Positions 1-10,454 of a stretch of 64,000 nt of DNA are shown here, piece by piece. Position 1 is the first letter of the stretch; every line of letters starts with the position of its first letter. The notes below the pieces were generated by a model. It was given only the letters and a program-made list of their open reading frames with translations, did no database searches and was not told where the DNA came from. Source of the stretch: Theocolax elegans (taxonomy: Eukaryota; Arthropoda; Insecta; Hymenoptera; Cerocephalidae); the NCBI GenBank assembly GCA_026168455.1, contig CM047431.1, positions 65,414,668-65,478,667 of the forward strand. The letters run 5' to 3'. Both the position numbers and the translations under genes were made by a program.

Positions 1-1849
1 TAACGATTTCGGAGGATGACGAGATGAGATGCGTAGGTTAGATGAGCTGCTAAGTTTGACGAAGTGATCTGCTAGGTACTGAGGAGAATTATGTGATAGG
101 ATGATAAATGACAAAGAGGAAATGAAAAATAATCGTCTCGACTCAACAGATAGCCAGCCCAACTTCAACCTATAGGGCGTAACATGATCGAATCTACGCA
201 AGTTTCCCCAAACAAATCTGACGCAAGCATTTAGGAGCCTCTGGAGCTTAATGTTTCTGGTCTGGTCCAGGTCATTGTAGACCGCGCAAGCGTAATCAAA
301 GTGAGGGAATATTATGGCTTCTACAAGAGATTTTCGGATGCTTCTGGAGAAGGCACGTTTATGAAAGCGTAGCGAACGTAAGATTCCGTGCACCCTCTGA
401 GAAATTGTCAGAACGTGTTTGGACCAGTCCAGAGTAGGCAGTAGCCAGACGCCAAGTGATTTTACTTGATTTTCGTAATGGAGAGACTTATTCAAAAGCA
501 TAACTCGCGGGGCAGTGGTTAGATCTATACGCGAGACATATGCCTTATTACCCAGGATCATTACTTTTGTTTTATGAATGTTCAGATCTAAACCATTAAG
601 AGAAGCCCAGGACGCAACCGCATTTGCGTCATGTGTGATTCGCTGGACACCCAATTCAAATTCGTCCGGTGGAAAGGAGTAGTAAACCTGGGTGTCATCG
701 GCATAAATCATATGATTACTATACTCAAGAACATCCGGGAGATCATTGATAAAAACTGAAAAAAGTAATGGACCCAAGACACTGCCCTGCGGTATGCCTG
801 AATTTACCCCGAGCCAGTCAGAGCAGACGTCCAACTCATCCACCACCGCTTGCGAGCGACCGACTAAGTAGTGAAAAAACCATGTAAGAACCGTGTTTGA
901 GCAACCCATATTACGTAGCTTAATCAACAACGGGCCGTGCGGTACCGAATCAAACGCTTCGGAGAAGTCGAACAGGACCAAAATCGTGATCATACGTGAG
1001 TCAATAGCCCTTCTGATGTCATCAAGAACACCTAAAAGGGCGATCTGTGTACTGTGGCCCCTGCGAAACCCTGCCTGTCTATCAATCAGTTTGAGATTTG
1101 ACTCCAAATTGACAACTGCGAGTGTACCAACCTTTCAAGCAATTTAGAGACCTCACAGAGCTTCGCGATGGGCCTGGTATCTGAGCAAGACTCAATCCTG
1201 TTCGACTTCACCAATGGAAAGAGTAGAGCTTTCTTCCAGCAGTCCGGAAAGTACCCGACAGATAACATGTCGTTGAATAAATGAGTAAGCTGCGGGGTCA
1301 ATTGTGGCTCAAGTAATTTGAGCATCGCAACAGATAGTCCGTCCATCCCCACTGCCCTTGACTTAGCATTAAAAAGAGCACGCCGAACTCCCGAGGAAGA
1401 GACTACATTGAATTCAAAGGAAGGCGTACTAGGAGGATCGGAAACAGAGGAACAGAGAGTGTTTAAAAAGGAAGGCGAAAGCGGAGGAATCCGATTGGAG
1501 ATTGAGACGAAATGTTTATTAAGCTGCTGGGTGGAGAATGTGTCTAATGGGGATAAGTTGGTTTTGGCACATAGACCAAGATTTTTTAGTTCCCTTCATT
1601 TGGCTTTCAGGTTTGCAGCATTTTTTAATTTGTTTGAGAGATATTTATATTTATTGCTGTCAAGAAGATTTGAAACTTTATTTCTTAATGTTTTAAATTC
1701 CACGTAGTACTCAAAACGGTTAGATAGTTTGAAATTCTTAAATGCCAAATTCCTAGATTTATTAAGTTTTTTAACCTCCGCTGTCACCCAGGGCTTAGAT
1801 TTATTGCTAACAGTTGTGAGTTTAGCTGGAGCAATGGAATCAAAAGTAT
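1..1849 (-). pseudogene. LINE A: ORF2 reverse-transcriptase fragment
   Basis: A 5'-truncated non-LTR retrotransposon that runs off the left window edge. Read on the minus strand it gives the linker before the RT, the RT fingers and palm and part of the C-terminal region. Visible motifs are VLFDFSEAFDSV (about 890-985), GIPQGSVLGPLLF (about 750-815) and the catalytic YADD (about 690-705). The frame from 1,137 down to base 1 is open and has no stop inside the window. Breaks: an in-frame TGA at 1,596-1,598 where a Trp is expected, and a one-base frameshift near 1,113 between SKLLERLVHSQL and the ESNLKLIDRQAGF block. The 5' truncation at about 1,849 abuts a GA-rich array. The clade (CR1 or Jockey group) is inferred from motif style, and it is a different subfamily from the element at 3,863-9,519. 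Confidence 0.85.
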
Positions 1850-2360
1850 GAATAGAGAGAGAGAGAATGAGAGATAGAGAGAGAGAATGAGAGATAGAGA
1901 GAGAGAATGAGAGATAGAGAGAGAATGAGAGAGAGAGGGAGGGAGAGGCAGAGAGAGAGAGAGGGAATGAGGGAGAGAGTGATATAGTGCGAGAATGAGA
2001 GCGTGTAAGAATGAGAGAGAGTGAGGGATTGCGAGAGTGACAGTGAGTAAGAATGAGGGACTGTGAGAGGGAGAGAGTGATATAGTGCGAGAGTGAGAGC
2101 GAGTAAGAATGAGGGAGAGTGAGGGAGTGCGAGAGTAAGAGTGAGTAAGAATGAGGGACTGTGAGAGGGAGTAAGTGATATAGTGCAAGAGTGAGAGCGA
2201 GTAAGAATGAGAGTGAGTAAGGGAGTGCGAGAGTAAGAGTGAGTAAGAATGAGGGACTGTAAGAGGAAGAGAGTGAATATGAATGAGGGTTTGTGAGGGA
2301 CCGTGAGGGAGAGGTTGAGCGAGTGAGAGAATGAGTGAGAGAATGAGAGATAGAGAGAGA
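1850..2360. repeat. GA-rich low-complexity array 1
   Basis: Degenerate tandem array of GAGAGAATGAGAGATAGAGA-type units drifting into GAGTGAGAGCGAGTAAGAAT variants. It lies directly between the 5' truncation of LINE A and the 3' end of LINE fragment B. The long Ser/Leu/His frames it encodes are translation artefacts of the repeat. Confidence 0.95.
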
Positions 2361-2730
2361 TTGATTGATTGATTGATGTATTTATTGGGCCAATTATGGG
2401 GTAGAAACCCCATAGGCACTAAAGCGAACTGATACATAGAGTAAAACTTTTTTAAAACTAGATAATAATATAAAATTGCATAACATAAATATAAAATAGA
2501 AACCATGAAATAGTAAAGAATTAAAATAACAAAATAAAATATTTGTACAATTGATTAATAAATTAATAAATTAATAATTTAAAATAAATAACAAAATAGT
2601 TAAATAACAAAATAGTTAGCGTTTGCATATCAACCGCAATATAAAATAAAAAAGAATATATATAATGAATACAATGAATAAATAAATAAATAGTAACAAA
2701 AATGACGTATAATGAATTATATATCCAGGT
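2361..2730 (-). mobile_element. LINE fragment B: 3' UTR only
   Basis: Minus-strand 3' tail of a LINE, starting at its 3' end with (CAAT)n (GATT/TTGA repeats at 2,361-2,376), then a CCAATAAATACATCAATC-type terminus and AT-rich 3' UTR. No coding sequence remains. GA-rich arrays bound it on both sides, as for its neighbours. Assignment rests on the resemblance of its terminus to those at 2,788 and 3,863. Confidence 0.6.
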
Positions 2731-2747
2731 GATAGAGAGAATTAGAG

Positions 2748-2783
<36 letters not shown>

Positions 2784-2787
2784 AGAT
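2731..2787. repeat. GA-rich array 2
   Basis: Short (GA)n run separating LINE fragments B and C, ending at the GATCGATTGATAAC junction that begins the 3' terminus of fragment C. Confidence 0.95.
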
Positions 2788-3482
2788 CGATTGATAACTA
2801 TATTTATTTGCGCCAAAGTTGATACAACCGGATGGCTCTAATCATATAAAATAGAACATATAAAATAAATTAGACAACTAAAGAAGAATTAATATAACCG
2901 ATAATACATATGTAAAATAATAATTCACGCTAAATTAAAATTAAAATAATCTACGTCGCAAGCATTGGACATAAAATCGGATAAGTCGCTATCCATCCTC
3001 ATGGAAAAATTTTTATAATACATTTTAAAAATATTTACATTAGAGCACTCTCTTATTCTAGATATGATATTATCCCACGTTTCCATTGCTAAATAAATAA
3101 ACGAAGATTTACACGCAAGATTCTTAACATTAGGTAGGTTAAAAACAGTATTTACACGTTTGGATCTACGCAATTCAATGCCAACAAAAGCCAGCTTATC
3201 GAACAAATATTGAGGTGTTTGGGTGGCCAACAATTTATACATAAAAGACCAAGGAAATATTTCCTTCGAACATTTAATGGAAGACAGTTTAGCTGATCAT
3301 AGAAAGGCTGCACTGGTACCTCACGTTTTAGATGAAAAATAAATCTAACAACGGTATTACACATGTGTTGAACTTTAATATTAAGATAAGATGGAAGATC
3401 TAGAAATACGAGACAAGCATAGTCAAAGTGAGGTCAGCAAAATTCGAGCACGCACAAGGAGACAACTGCCTTTGTAACGTAA
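2788..3482 (-). pseudogene. LINE fragment C: RT C-terminus and 3' UTR
   Basis: A 5'-truncated LINE copy of the same family as the long element to its right. Minus-strand frames at 3,152-3,364 and 2,925-3,242 match that element's C-terminal region (NTVVRFIFHLKRE compared with NTIIRFVYHLKRD, and MYKLLATQTPQYLFDKL compared with MYKLLSSQRPSYLYDKL). They overlap in different frames, so there is a frameshift around 3,200-3,240. The 3' UTR runs to 2,788. Both ends abut GA-rich arrays. Confidence 0.85.
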
Positions 3483-3862
3483 AGAGAGAGAGAGAGAGAG
3501 AGTGAGAGAGAGAGAATGAGAGAGAGAGAGAGTATGAGAGATAGAATCAGAGAACGAGAGGTACAGAGCGAGAGAGAGAATGAGGGAGAGAGAATGAGAG
3601 AGAGTATGAGAGATAGAGACAGAGAACGAGAGGTACAGAGCGAGAGAGAGAATGAGGGAGAGAGAATGAGAGAGAGTGAGAGAGAGAATGAGAGAGAGAG
3701 TGAGAGAGAGAGAGAATGAGAGAGAGAGTATGAGAGATAGAGACAGAGAACGAGAGGTACAGAGCGAGTAAGAATGAGAGAGAGTGAAGGAGTGCGAGAG
3801 TGAGAATGAGTAAGAATGAGAGTCTGTGTGAGGGAGAGCGAGAATGAGAGAGAATGAGAGAG
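3483..3862. repeat. GA-rich array 3
   Basis: Tandem GAGAGAATGAGAGAGAGTGA-type repeat with interspersed GTACAGAGCGAG variants, lying exactly between the 5' truncation of LINE C and the 3' terminus of LINE D (GATTGATTAATAATAAAATT). Confidence 0.95.
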
Positions 3863-4168
3863 ATTGATTAATAATAAAATTTATTTTTGCCAAAGTCTTG
3901 TGTCGACCGAATGGTACTAAGAAGGTACATTTATAATTCTAAATAATGCGCATTAAAAGTATAAATAATAACAAATCAAAAATAGCAAAATATAATAACG
4001 CAAAAAATAATTGATCAAATAATAAATAATAAATCAAATCAACGAAGAATACAAACAGATTTCTTTCTTTTCTTCAAATTTAAAGAAATTACACAGACCC
4101 AACTCAAACCGATCACGCAAAACTGCTAACATTTCATATAATAAAACCTAATAATCATATGACAGGAA

Positions 4169-6983
4169 TCAAACACTATCAGTATCGACGCTATGCAGAA
4201 AATTGAGCAGGCTATATCTAAAGGTGGAGAGGCTAGGACTATCCCTAACTCGTCGTGGCAACCCGTTCCATAGTCGCATGCCAGACAATATAAAGGACGA
4301 CTTATACGAATCTCTACTGGCGAGAGGTATAATAAAAATGTCTTCCAGACGTTGTGATCTATGATTATTATCGGTAATAAAAATTAATTTATCGTACAAA
4401 TAACTAGGTCTCTGCGATGATAATAGTTTGTACATAAAGATGGCAAGAAAGTATTTACGCCGACTCTTTAGGGAAAACCAACCTAATCGATCGTTATAAG
4501 GTTGTAAGGCTGTATCTCTCTTCAAATGATAGACAAAGCGTATGATGGTATTACACAGCCTTTGAAGCTTCACTTCGAGATATGATGGAAGACTATTATA
4601 TACAAGACAAGCATAATCGAGGTGAGGTACGACTAACGTTTTCACAAGCAATAAACGAGCTTTCACAGGCAAGCGATAACCTCTATAGCGTAGCCGATAT
4701 AAAACACCATGGACATTAGAAAACACCCGCGCCACATGCGCATTCCACGAAAGATCACCAGATAAAGTAACACCCAAACTTTTAACCGAACCCGATAATG
4801 GAATCTGAGTGCCCTGAAGTAAAATTGGAGGCATATCAAAGTCTCTTAGACGCAGAGACATTTGGGCAGAGACGAAAAGAATAGCCTTGGTTTTATCTAT
4901 GTTTAGTTTCAAGCCATTATCAGCCACCCAATTAACAATCCAATGAATATCGTTATTTAAGTCAGCAATCGTCTCATTAATACGAGAGAGTTTACATTGG
5001 ATGTAAATCTTCAAATCATCCGCAAATAACATATATTTGGAGTGCTTGAGGACTGTGACAATGCAGTTAATGAAGATCAAGAAAATAATAGGGCCAAGGG
5101 AAGATCCTTGAGGCACTCCAGATGTAATAGGAAGGTAATCAGATATAGTATTATCAAGGTTGAGCACAGCCTGAGTACGGCCAGTCAAATAAGGATAAAT
5201 CCATCTCAAGGCCGACGGAGAAAATTTTAAATTCTTAAGCCTAGATAAAAGTAATGAGTGGTCCAATGTATCAAAAGCCTTACTCATATCGAAAAGCACC
5301 ATAAAGGTCACTATACCGTTCTTAAATCCAAGGCGAATATCGTCAGTGGTATTTAATAAATCAGCCTGGGTGCTATAGCCACTTCGGAAACCGGACTGAT
5401 AAGGGGAGAGCGAAAATGTGGATTCAAGATAATTCACCAACTGGCTCGTAATGATGGAATCGAATACCTTAGCGAAATGAAGAAGCTGCGCGATAGGACG
5501 GGTGTCGGCCAAAGAATTTGGTGTACTTATTTTCGACAAAGGTACCACTAGTGACTTCTTCCAGAGAGATGGATAAACCCCAGAGTCAATCGATCCATTG
5601 AATAAGTTAACAAAAAATGGCACAATACTAGGTAATACATCAGCAAAAAACGCCAAAGACAGACCATCGCAACTTCGACTCCTAGATTTAGGCAAACAAA
5701 CCTTCATGGACGAAAGGACTGTTGCGTAATCGACGTGATGAAATGAAAAATATACAGTATTTTTATCATTTGCACCGCCTATAATTTCTTCAAATCGTAA
5801 TAACGAGCATGATGGATGACAGGAAGCAATCATGGAGTAATATTTATTAAGATCGTCGGCGTTAAAGTGATGCAGAGGAGACTCAGGCTTAGGCTTAGTC
5901 AAACCGTGATTACGCAGTAATTTCCAATAATCGGCAGAATCAGCCGCGATACTCAAGGCATTAATTAGGTACAAATTGCGAGCCTCTTTAATGTCCATTT
6001 TAAGTTGCTTACGCAGAACCTTATATTGGAGAAGTAGAGCGCTGCTGCGTTTCCTACGAGAGCTCTTGTACAAGTGATCGCGAATTTTACATTTTGCCCT
6101 CAAATCAGGTGTAAACCACGGAGCCGGTCTTCTTTTTATCGTTCGAGCTTGGAAAGGTGCATGAGCATCAAGCAAACCAATAGCTCCAGCTCTAAAGACA
6201 TCTAAAATTATATTTAAATCTGTAGAAGCATCCACATCCAAAAGTGAATTATCAGCAAGATAAGATTGCAACTCAATAGAGAAAGAATCGGGATTAAAAC
6301 CAGTAAATTTACGAGATAGCAATGAAAAATGAGGTTTAATAGGTTGTTCCAATAAGTAATCTAAGATCAGATAATCATGACAATTAATGAACGGCATTAA
6401 AGACTTACGAAATCCCATTATTTTATCCTTGGAATCAACAATGATCGTATCCAACCATGTATTTGAAAAGTCCCGATGATGCGTTGGACCAAATGGGACC
6501 AAATACAAATTTAGATCGCAAATCAAACCTCTAAAGTGACATGAATAATAATTATCATTAGTTAAATCAGAGTTCAAAAGAAACAAACCAGACAAAACGT
6601 GGCCCTTAGGACGACGATAAACTGATGCAACAAGAATCCAAATTCTCAGACTTAGAAACAATCCTGACAGAGATGGTGTTACGAACATAGCAGGCCACTC
6701 CACCTCCCTGCAAGAAAGCTCTCTTTCCTTCAACCGATTTAATATTTCTATCGTTTCTAATTAACACATAATTAATAATATCGAAAAGAGAAGAGGGCTG
6801 TCTAGGCGTAAGCCATGTTTCGGATAACAAAAGAACATCAATAGATTCATTGGAAATAAAGTCCTTGATGTCGTAAAAATGTTCCTTCAAAGAATTAACA
6901 TTCAACTGGGCAACTCTTAAGCAAGGATTACAAGAAAAAACAGCTGATGAACGAGGTTGACAATTTCTCTGTGTGCTCTGCAG
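4169..6983 (-). pseudogene. LINE D ORF2: endonuclease and reverse transcriptase, one frameshift
   Basis: The N-terminal endonuclease begins after the ORF1 TGA (LNVNSLKEHFYDI, VLLLSETWLTPRQ) and stays in the ORF1 frame to about 6,640. The frame then shifts by an indel inside the endonuclease near 6,640-6,650, and the remaining about 830 codons to 4,169 are open. RT motifs: VLFDMSKAFDTL (about 5,285-5,320), SGVPQGSSLGPI (about 5,090-5,130) and FADD (about 5,015-5,027; Phe in place of the usual Tyr). The C-terminal part (LVYNSLPSYLEVKLQRLC) is the typical CR1/Jockey tail. There is no RNase H domain. The product would nick target DNA and prime reverse transcription on it. Confidence 0.85.
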
Positions 6984-8051
6984 TCAAAGTAGATTATTTA
7001 AATCGTATTGAGTAGAAATGGTAATAGCGTCGGAATGGTCATTGCGACGAACATAAATTTGACCATTTCTAGACCAAACATGTTTATAATTTAGTTCGCG
7101 AGCCCTATTTTTGGTTTGGACAAACAAACGATAAATATGTGGAGGCAACATATCATAAAGTCTAATTAGAGCACCACTATCAGAAGATGATGTATTAGAA
7201 ATAATACTGTGGTAGGATATATCCCCATATTCGCGCTTAACCTTTAGAACATGCTCTTTGATGTCATAAGACTTGAATTTGACTATATACGACACAAACC
7301 TAGGTGTAGAGGGTTGAGATGAAGATGAATTACTTACGTCCTGGCACTTAGGCTCAAATTTGCGAATTTCTATTATATCGTTCTCAAAACAAGAAAGCTT
7401 TAAACGCTTCAGTATGGCAACGATCAGATCTTGTGGTGGCAGAGAACAATTTATTGGGATGCCCGATACTTTTAGTTCAGATCCAAGCGGCACAGAAGAA
7501 GAGGCTTTCATTTCTTCTAACTGGGCTTCAATTTTGTCCATGCAGGAGGCGTTTTCACCCATAAGACATTTTAACGAGTCAAGCTGGTTAGTAACTTCTT
7601 TATGATTCTGAGTCATCTTGGAAAGAATCAATGTCATTTTGTCAGAATCAGACATACTCGACCAATCATTTGGGATGTTTTGAGATTGAAGTTGAGATGA
7701 AATTAGTTCTCTGTGTGGAAAAGACGAAAAACCGTCAGATGTAGAATTTTTGCCTTTAGACGACATATCAAGAGATTCTATGATGCTATGTTCAGTATCA
7801 GGTATCAAGGTAGCGTTAATATTACGAGATCTGTCAAAACTTAAGGAACGGCTAGAAGGAGTAACCGATTTAGTGTTAAGAGTTTCTTGATGCTTACGAT
7901 CTATTACACAAAAAGATCTGGCACAACAATTATCAACAGGTTTCTTTGCAATGTAAATGATAGAACAGCCTGGATGAAAACATTTATCACAGATAATGCA
8001 TTTGCGAAAATCGTTCACAATATTCTTATTGCATCTAGCGCAGCGCGGCAT
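6984..8051 (-). CDS. LINE D ORF1: PHD-finger nucleic-acid-binding protein
   Basis: 355 codons starting at ATG. Residues 4-45 form a PHD-like zinc finger: CARC, then CIICDKCFHPGC, then a CC pair. Residues about 140-185 are coiled-coil-like and Met/Gln/Glu-rich. Residues about 195-330 look like the RRM plus C-terminal domain of LINE ORF1 proteins (LKVSGIP, YIVKFKS, LYDMLPPHI). ORF1 proteins bind element RNA and assemble the retrotransposition particle; that role is family knowledge. The frame is intact and ends with TGA at 6,984-6,986. ORF2 follows in the same reading frame with no ATG before its endonuclease start. Confidence 0.8.
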   Translation of the reverse strand: MPRCARCNKNIVNDFRKCIICDKCFHPGCSIIYIAKKPVDNCCARSFCVIDRKHQETLNTKSVTPSSRSLSFDRSRNINATLIPDTEHSIIESLDMSSKGKNSTSDGFSSFPHRELISSQLQSQNIPNDWSSMSDSDKMTLILSKMTQNHKEVTNQLDSLKCLMGENASCMDKIEAQLEEMKASSSVPLGSELKVSGIPINCSLPPQDLIVAILKRLKLSCFENDIIEIRKFEPKCQDVSNSSSSQPSTPRFVSYIVKFKSYDIKEHVLKVKREYGDISYHSIISNTSSSDSGALIRLYDMLPPHIYRLFVQTKNRARELNYKHVWSRNGQIYVRRNDHSDAITISTQYDLNNLL

Positions 8052-9519
8052 TTGTAACCTTAAACATTTAAATTTAAGTTAATAATAAAAGAAAAATAAA
8101 AATAAGAAATAAAAGATTGTCGATTATGATATAACTTAAAACTTAAGTTCACAATAAGAATTAAAATATAAAAATATAAAAATATAAACGAGCTACAAAA
8201 ACGTGATCAAATTGAATCAAGTCTGCACAATCTAATACAATAATAAAGTAACGCAAGTAAGCCAACTGTTTGTTATCTCCGGTGGAACACAAAAAATATC
8301 ATAAAATGTACAATTACCGAATATAAAAATACAATAACGCAGAGTAAAGTAACATAATCACATAAGTGGTCTGCATAATAAACAAAGAGCATAGCCAAAT
8401 TTGAACAAACATTTCAATCACAATTGTTATATCGCAAAACTTTACTAGCTTAGATAAATAAATTGCTAACGCAGATATTAAATTTACAAGATGACATAAT
8501 GAACTAGATGAATAACATAGTAAGTTTGAATAAAAGTAATATTTTGTCACGAAAGTAAAAATAGTAACATGATAGAACAGATAAAAGATAACTCAAACTT
8601 AAATGTTAAAAATAACATTAAATAAAATATTAAAAATAAATAAATAATTTTAAAGTTATAATTTTAAATAAATAAAGTATTGGTAAAACAAGTAGAACAA
8701 ATAAAGTATAATAAACCAATTACATGCAGAGTTACTTAAAACGCACAATATAAATGACTGCTGGGTATATATAAGTGCGAGTGAGAGGCATATACTACGT
8801 ACACCTGACAAGCAAGTGCGAAAAGCAGTGAACACTGCAAATCGCTCAAATACAATGCCAAGTCAGTAAAAACCACTCATGGTGCCATCTAACGAGAGAG
8901 TCGGGGACTACGTTAACAAAACGATGATAAGATATATAATCATTGACCACGTGGTTACATAACCTAACATTTCGCACTAAATCTAAACAAAATGAGCAGA
9001 TAAATACAAAATGCAAGGATTAACAAAATGTCATTAAATTTCCTTGAGTTAATTTCACAACCTGCAAAAATGCGCGCTGGCACTTGAATCATTAAACTTA
9101 AAAGGCGCTAATCGCACATAACTAAGATTAAAACTAAGATATAGATTTATAAACAACACGAGCACAGCTTAGTCACTCTCGGTGTCACACTTGTCACAGC
9201 AAGATCCAGATAATAAACATCTAAGCAGTTGAGGAAAAGATGACATGCCACAGAAAACCGTCACTAACAGCAAATACTGACAAGGCTGGTACAGGTTGTC
9301 ACAGGATGGAGATGCTGTCCGCCACGTTGCATGGAAAATATAAAAACTTTCACACGGGCCCACGGGCTCAAGGCAAGGAGCAATAATGAAAATTATTAGG
9401 CCAAAATGAGCCCACAGGTACCAGGACCACTGCAAAAGAGCAAAAACTCCCAACCAAACTTGTATAATTTGTAAGAATAAAATAAATGGGGAGTGGTAAA
9501 GTAAGTCGACTAGTACTCA
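8052..9519 (-). other. LINE D 5' UTR, AT-rich, no gene seen
   Basis: About 1.47 kb upstream of ORF1. It is AT-rich up to about 8,750, then of mixed composition. The small frames here (8,314-8,550 and 9,169-9,453, minus) match nothing recognisable. The segment presumably carries the internal promoter, but no motif can be assigned. Confidence 0.5.
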
Positions 9520-9792
9520 CCGAGAGAGAGAGAGCCCCGAGAGAGAATGTGAGAATGAGAGATAGAGAGAATGAGAAATAGAGAGAATAAGAGATAGAGA
9601 GAATGAGAGATGGAGAGAATGAGAGATGGAGAGAATGAGAGATAGGGAGAATGAGAGATAGAGAGAATGAAAGATGGAGAGAACGAGATATGGAGAGAAT
9701 GAGAGATAGAGAGAATGAGAGATAGAGAGAATGAGAGAGAGAATGAGAAATAGAGAGAATGAGAGATAGAGAGAATGAGAGATAGAGAGAAA
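9520..9792. repeat. GA-rich array 4
   Basis: Tandem GAGAGAATGAGAGATAGAGA array flanking the 5' end of LINE D on its far side. It closes the set of GA arrays that bracket every LINE piece in the first 10 kb. Confidence 0.95.
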
Positions 9793-9799
9793 ACGAAAG

Positions 9800-9960
9800 T
9801 TAGAGTAATAGAGTGCGAGAGTAAGAGCTAGGTCCCGGTTCAAATCCGGGCTGAAGCTGTTTTCAGTGAAATTTCGAAAATGTCTGAAGAGTTGAATTTT
9901 ATTTTCATACAAGAAATTATAAGAATATTGCTTTTTTCAAGGTTTTCTTGGTGACATGTT
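9800..9960 (+). other. tRNA T-arm / SINE-like sequence
   Basis: GGTTCAAATCC (about 9,838-9,848) is a perfect pol III B-box and forms a perfect T-arm with flanking CCCGG and CCGGG (5-bp stem, 7-nt loop). The 5' half of a tRNA is not recognisable: it would fall in degenerate GA-rich sequence and an A-box is weak at best. A non-tRNA tail of about 100 bp follows. Best read as a SINE or tRNA-pseudogene fragment, not a functional tRNA. Confidence 0.5.
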
Positions 9961-10257
9961 GTTATAGTAACTTGAAGCTTTGTAAATGATAGATAATTAC
10001 ATAACGGAGGGCAACTAACTCCTGATTTGCGTAAATTTGTTTTTATTAATTGTTATAAGTAAATTAGTTGTTTTTTCGTCTGCTATTTTCTGATGCGAAA
10101 TTTGTATTTGTAATTGAGTATGATACCCACTTAAACAAGTTATCAATCGACATAAGAAGGTTTAAAACGTGTAATGAACGAAAAATTGCTGAAATGAGTT
10201 TTTGGTATGACATCTTACCTGGGATATGATCTGAGATCTCCAGTGAGAGATTTAATG

Positions 10258-10258
<1 letters not shown>
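9961..10258. other. intergenic, no gene seen
   Basis: About 300 bp of ordinary AT-rich sequence between the SINE-like tail and the (AT)n run. No coding, RNA or repeat signal was recognised. Confidence 0.5.

Positions 10259-10315
<57 letters not shown>
10259..10315. repeat. (AT)n microsatellite
   Basis: About 28 uninterrupted TA/AT dinucleotide copies. The Ile/Tyr frame across it on the minus strand is an artefact. Confidence 0.95.
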
Positions 10316-10317
<2 letters not shown>

Positions 10318-10454
10318 TAAACAATATATCAAAAATAATATAACAAAACAATATATCAAAAATTGTAAAAACAAATCGTTATTCCTATTTGAACTTCTAA
10401 TATTTGTCATCCTAGTACATGTGATATTTTAAATTAAAAATTGGAAAGTTATAT

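Larger units (their letters stand above)
3863..9519 (-). mobile_element. LINE D: near full-length CR1-like non-LTR retrotransposon
   Basis: About 5.66 kb on the minus strand: a 5' UTR of about 1.47 kb (8,052-9,519), ORF1 with an N-terminal PHD-like finger, ORF2 with apurinic-type endonuclease and reverse transcriptase, and a short 3' UTR (3,863-4,168). There is no poly(A); the 3' end reads ...TTATTAATCAATC and runs into TC repeats. PHD fingers in ORF1 are known from CR1-like LINEs, which supports that placement. Both ends abut GA-rich arrays (3,483-3,862 and 9,520-9,792). One frameshift in the endonuclease makes this copy defective. Confidence 0.85.

Noticed and set aside
1784..2506. 240-codon Ser/Leu/His-rich frame (also 3,423-3,893 and 9,517-9,912)
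   Set aside because: Pure translation of GA/TC repeats, with no codon variety or domain.
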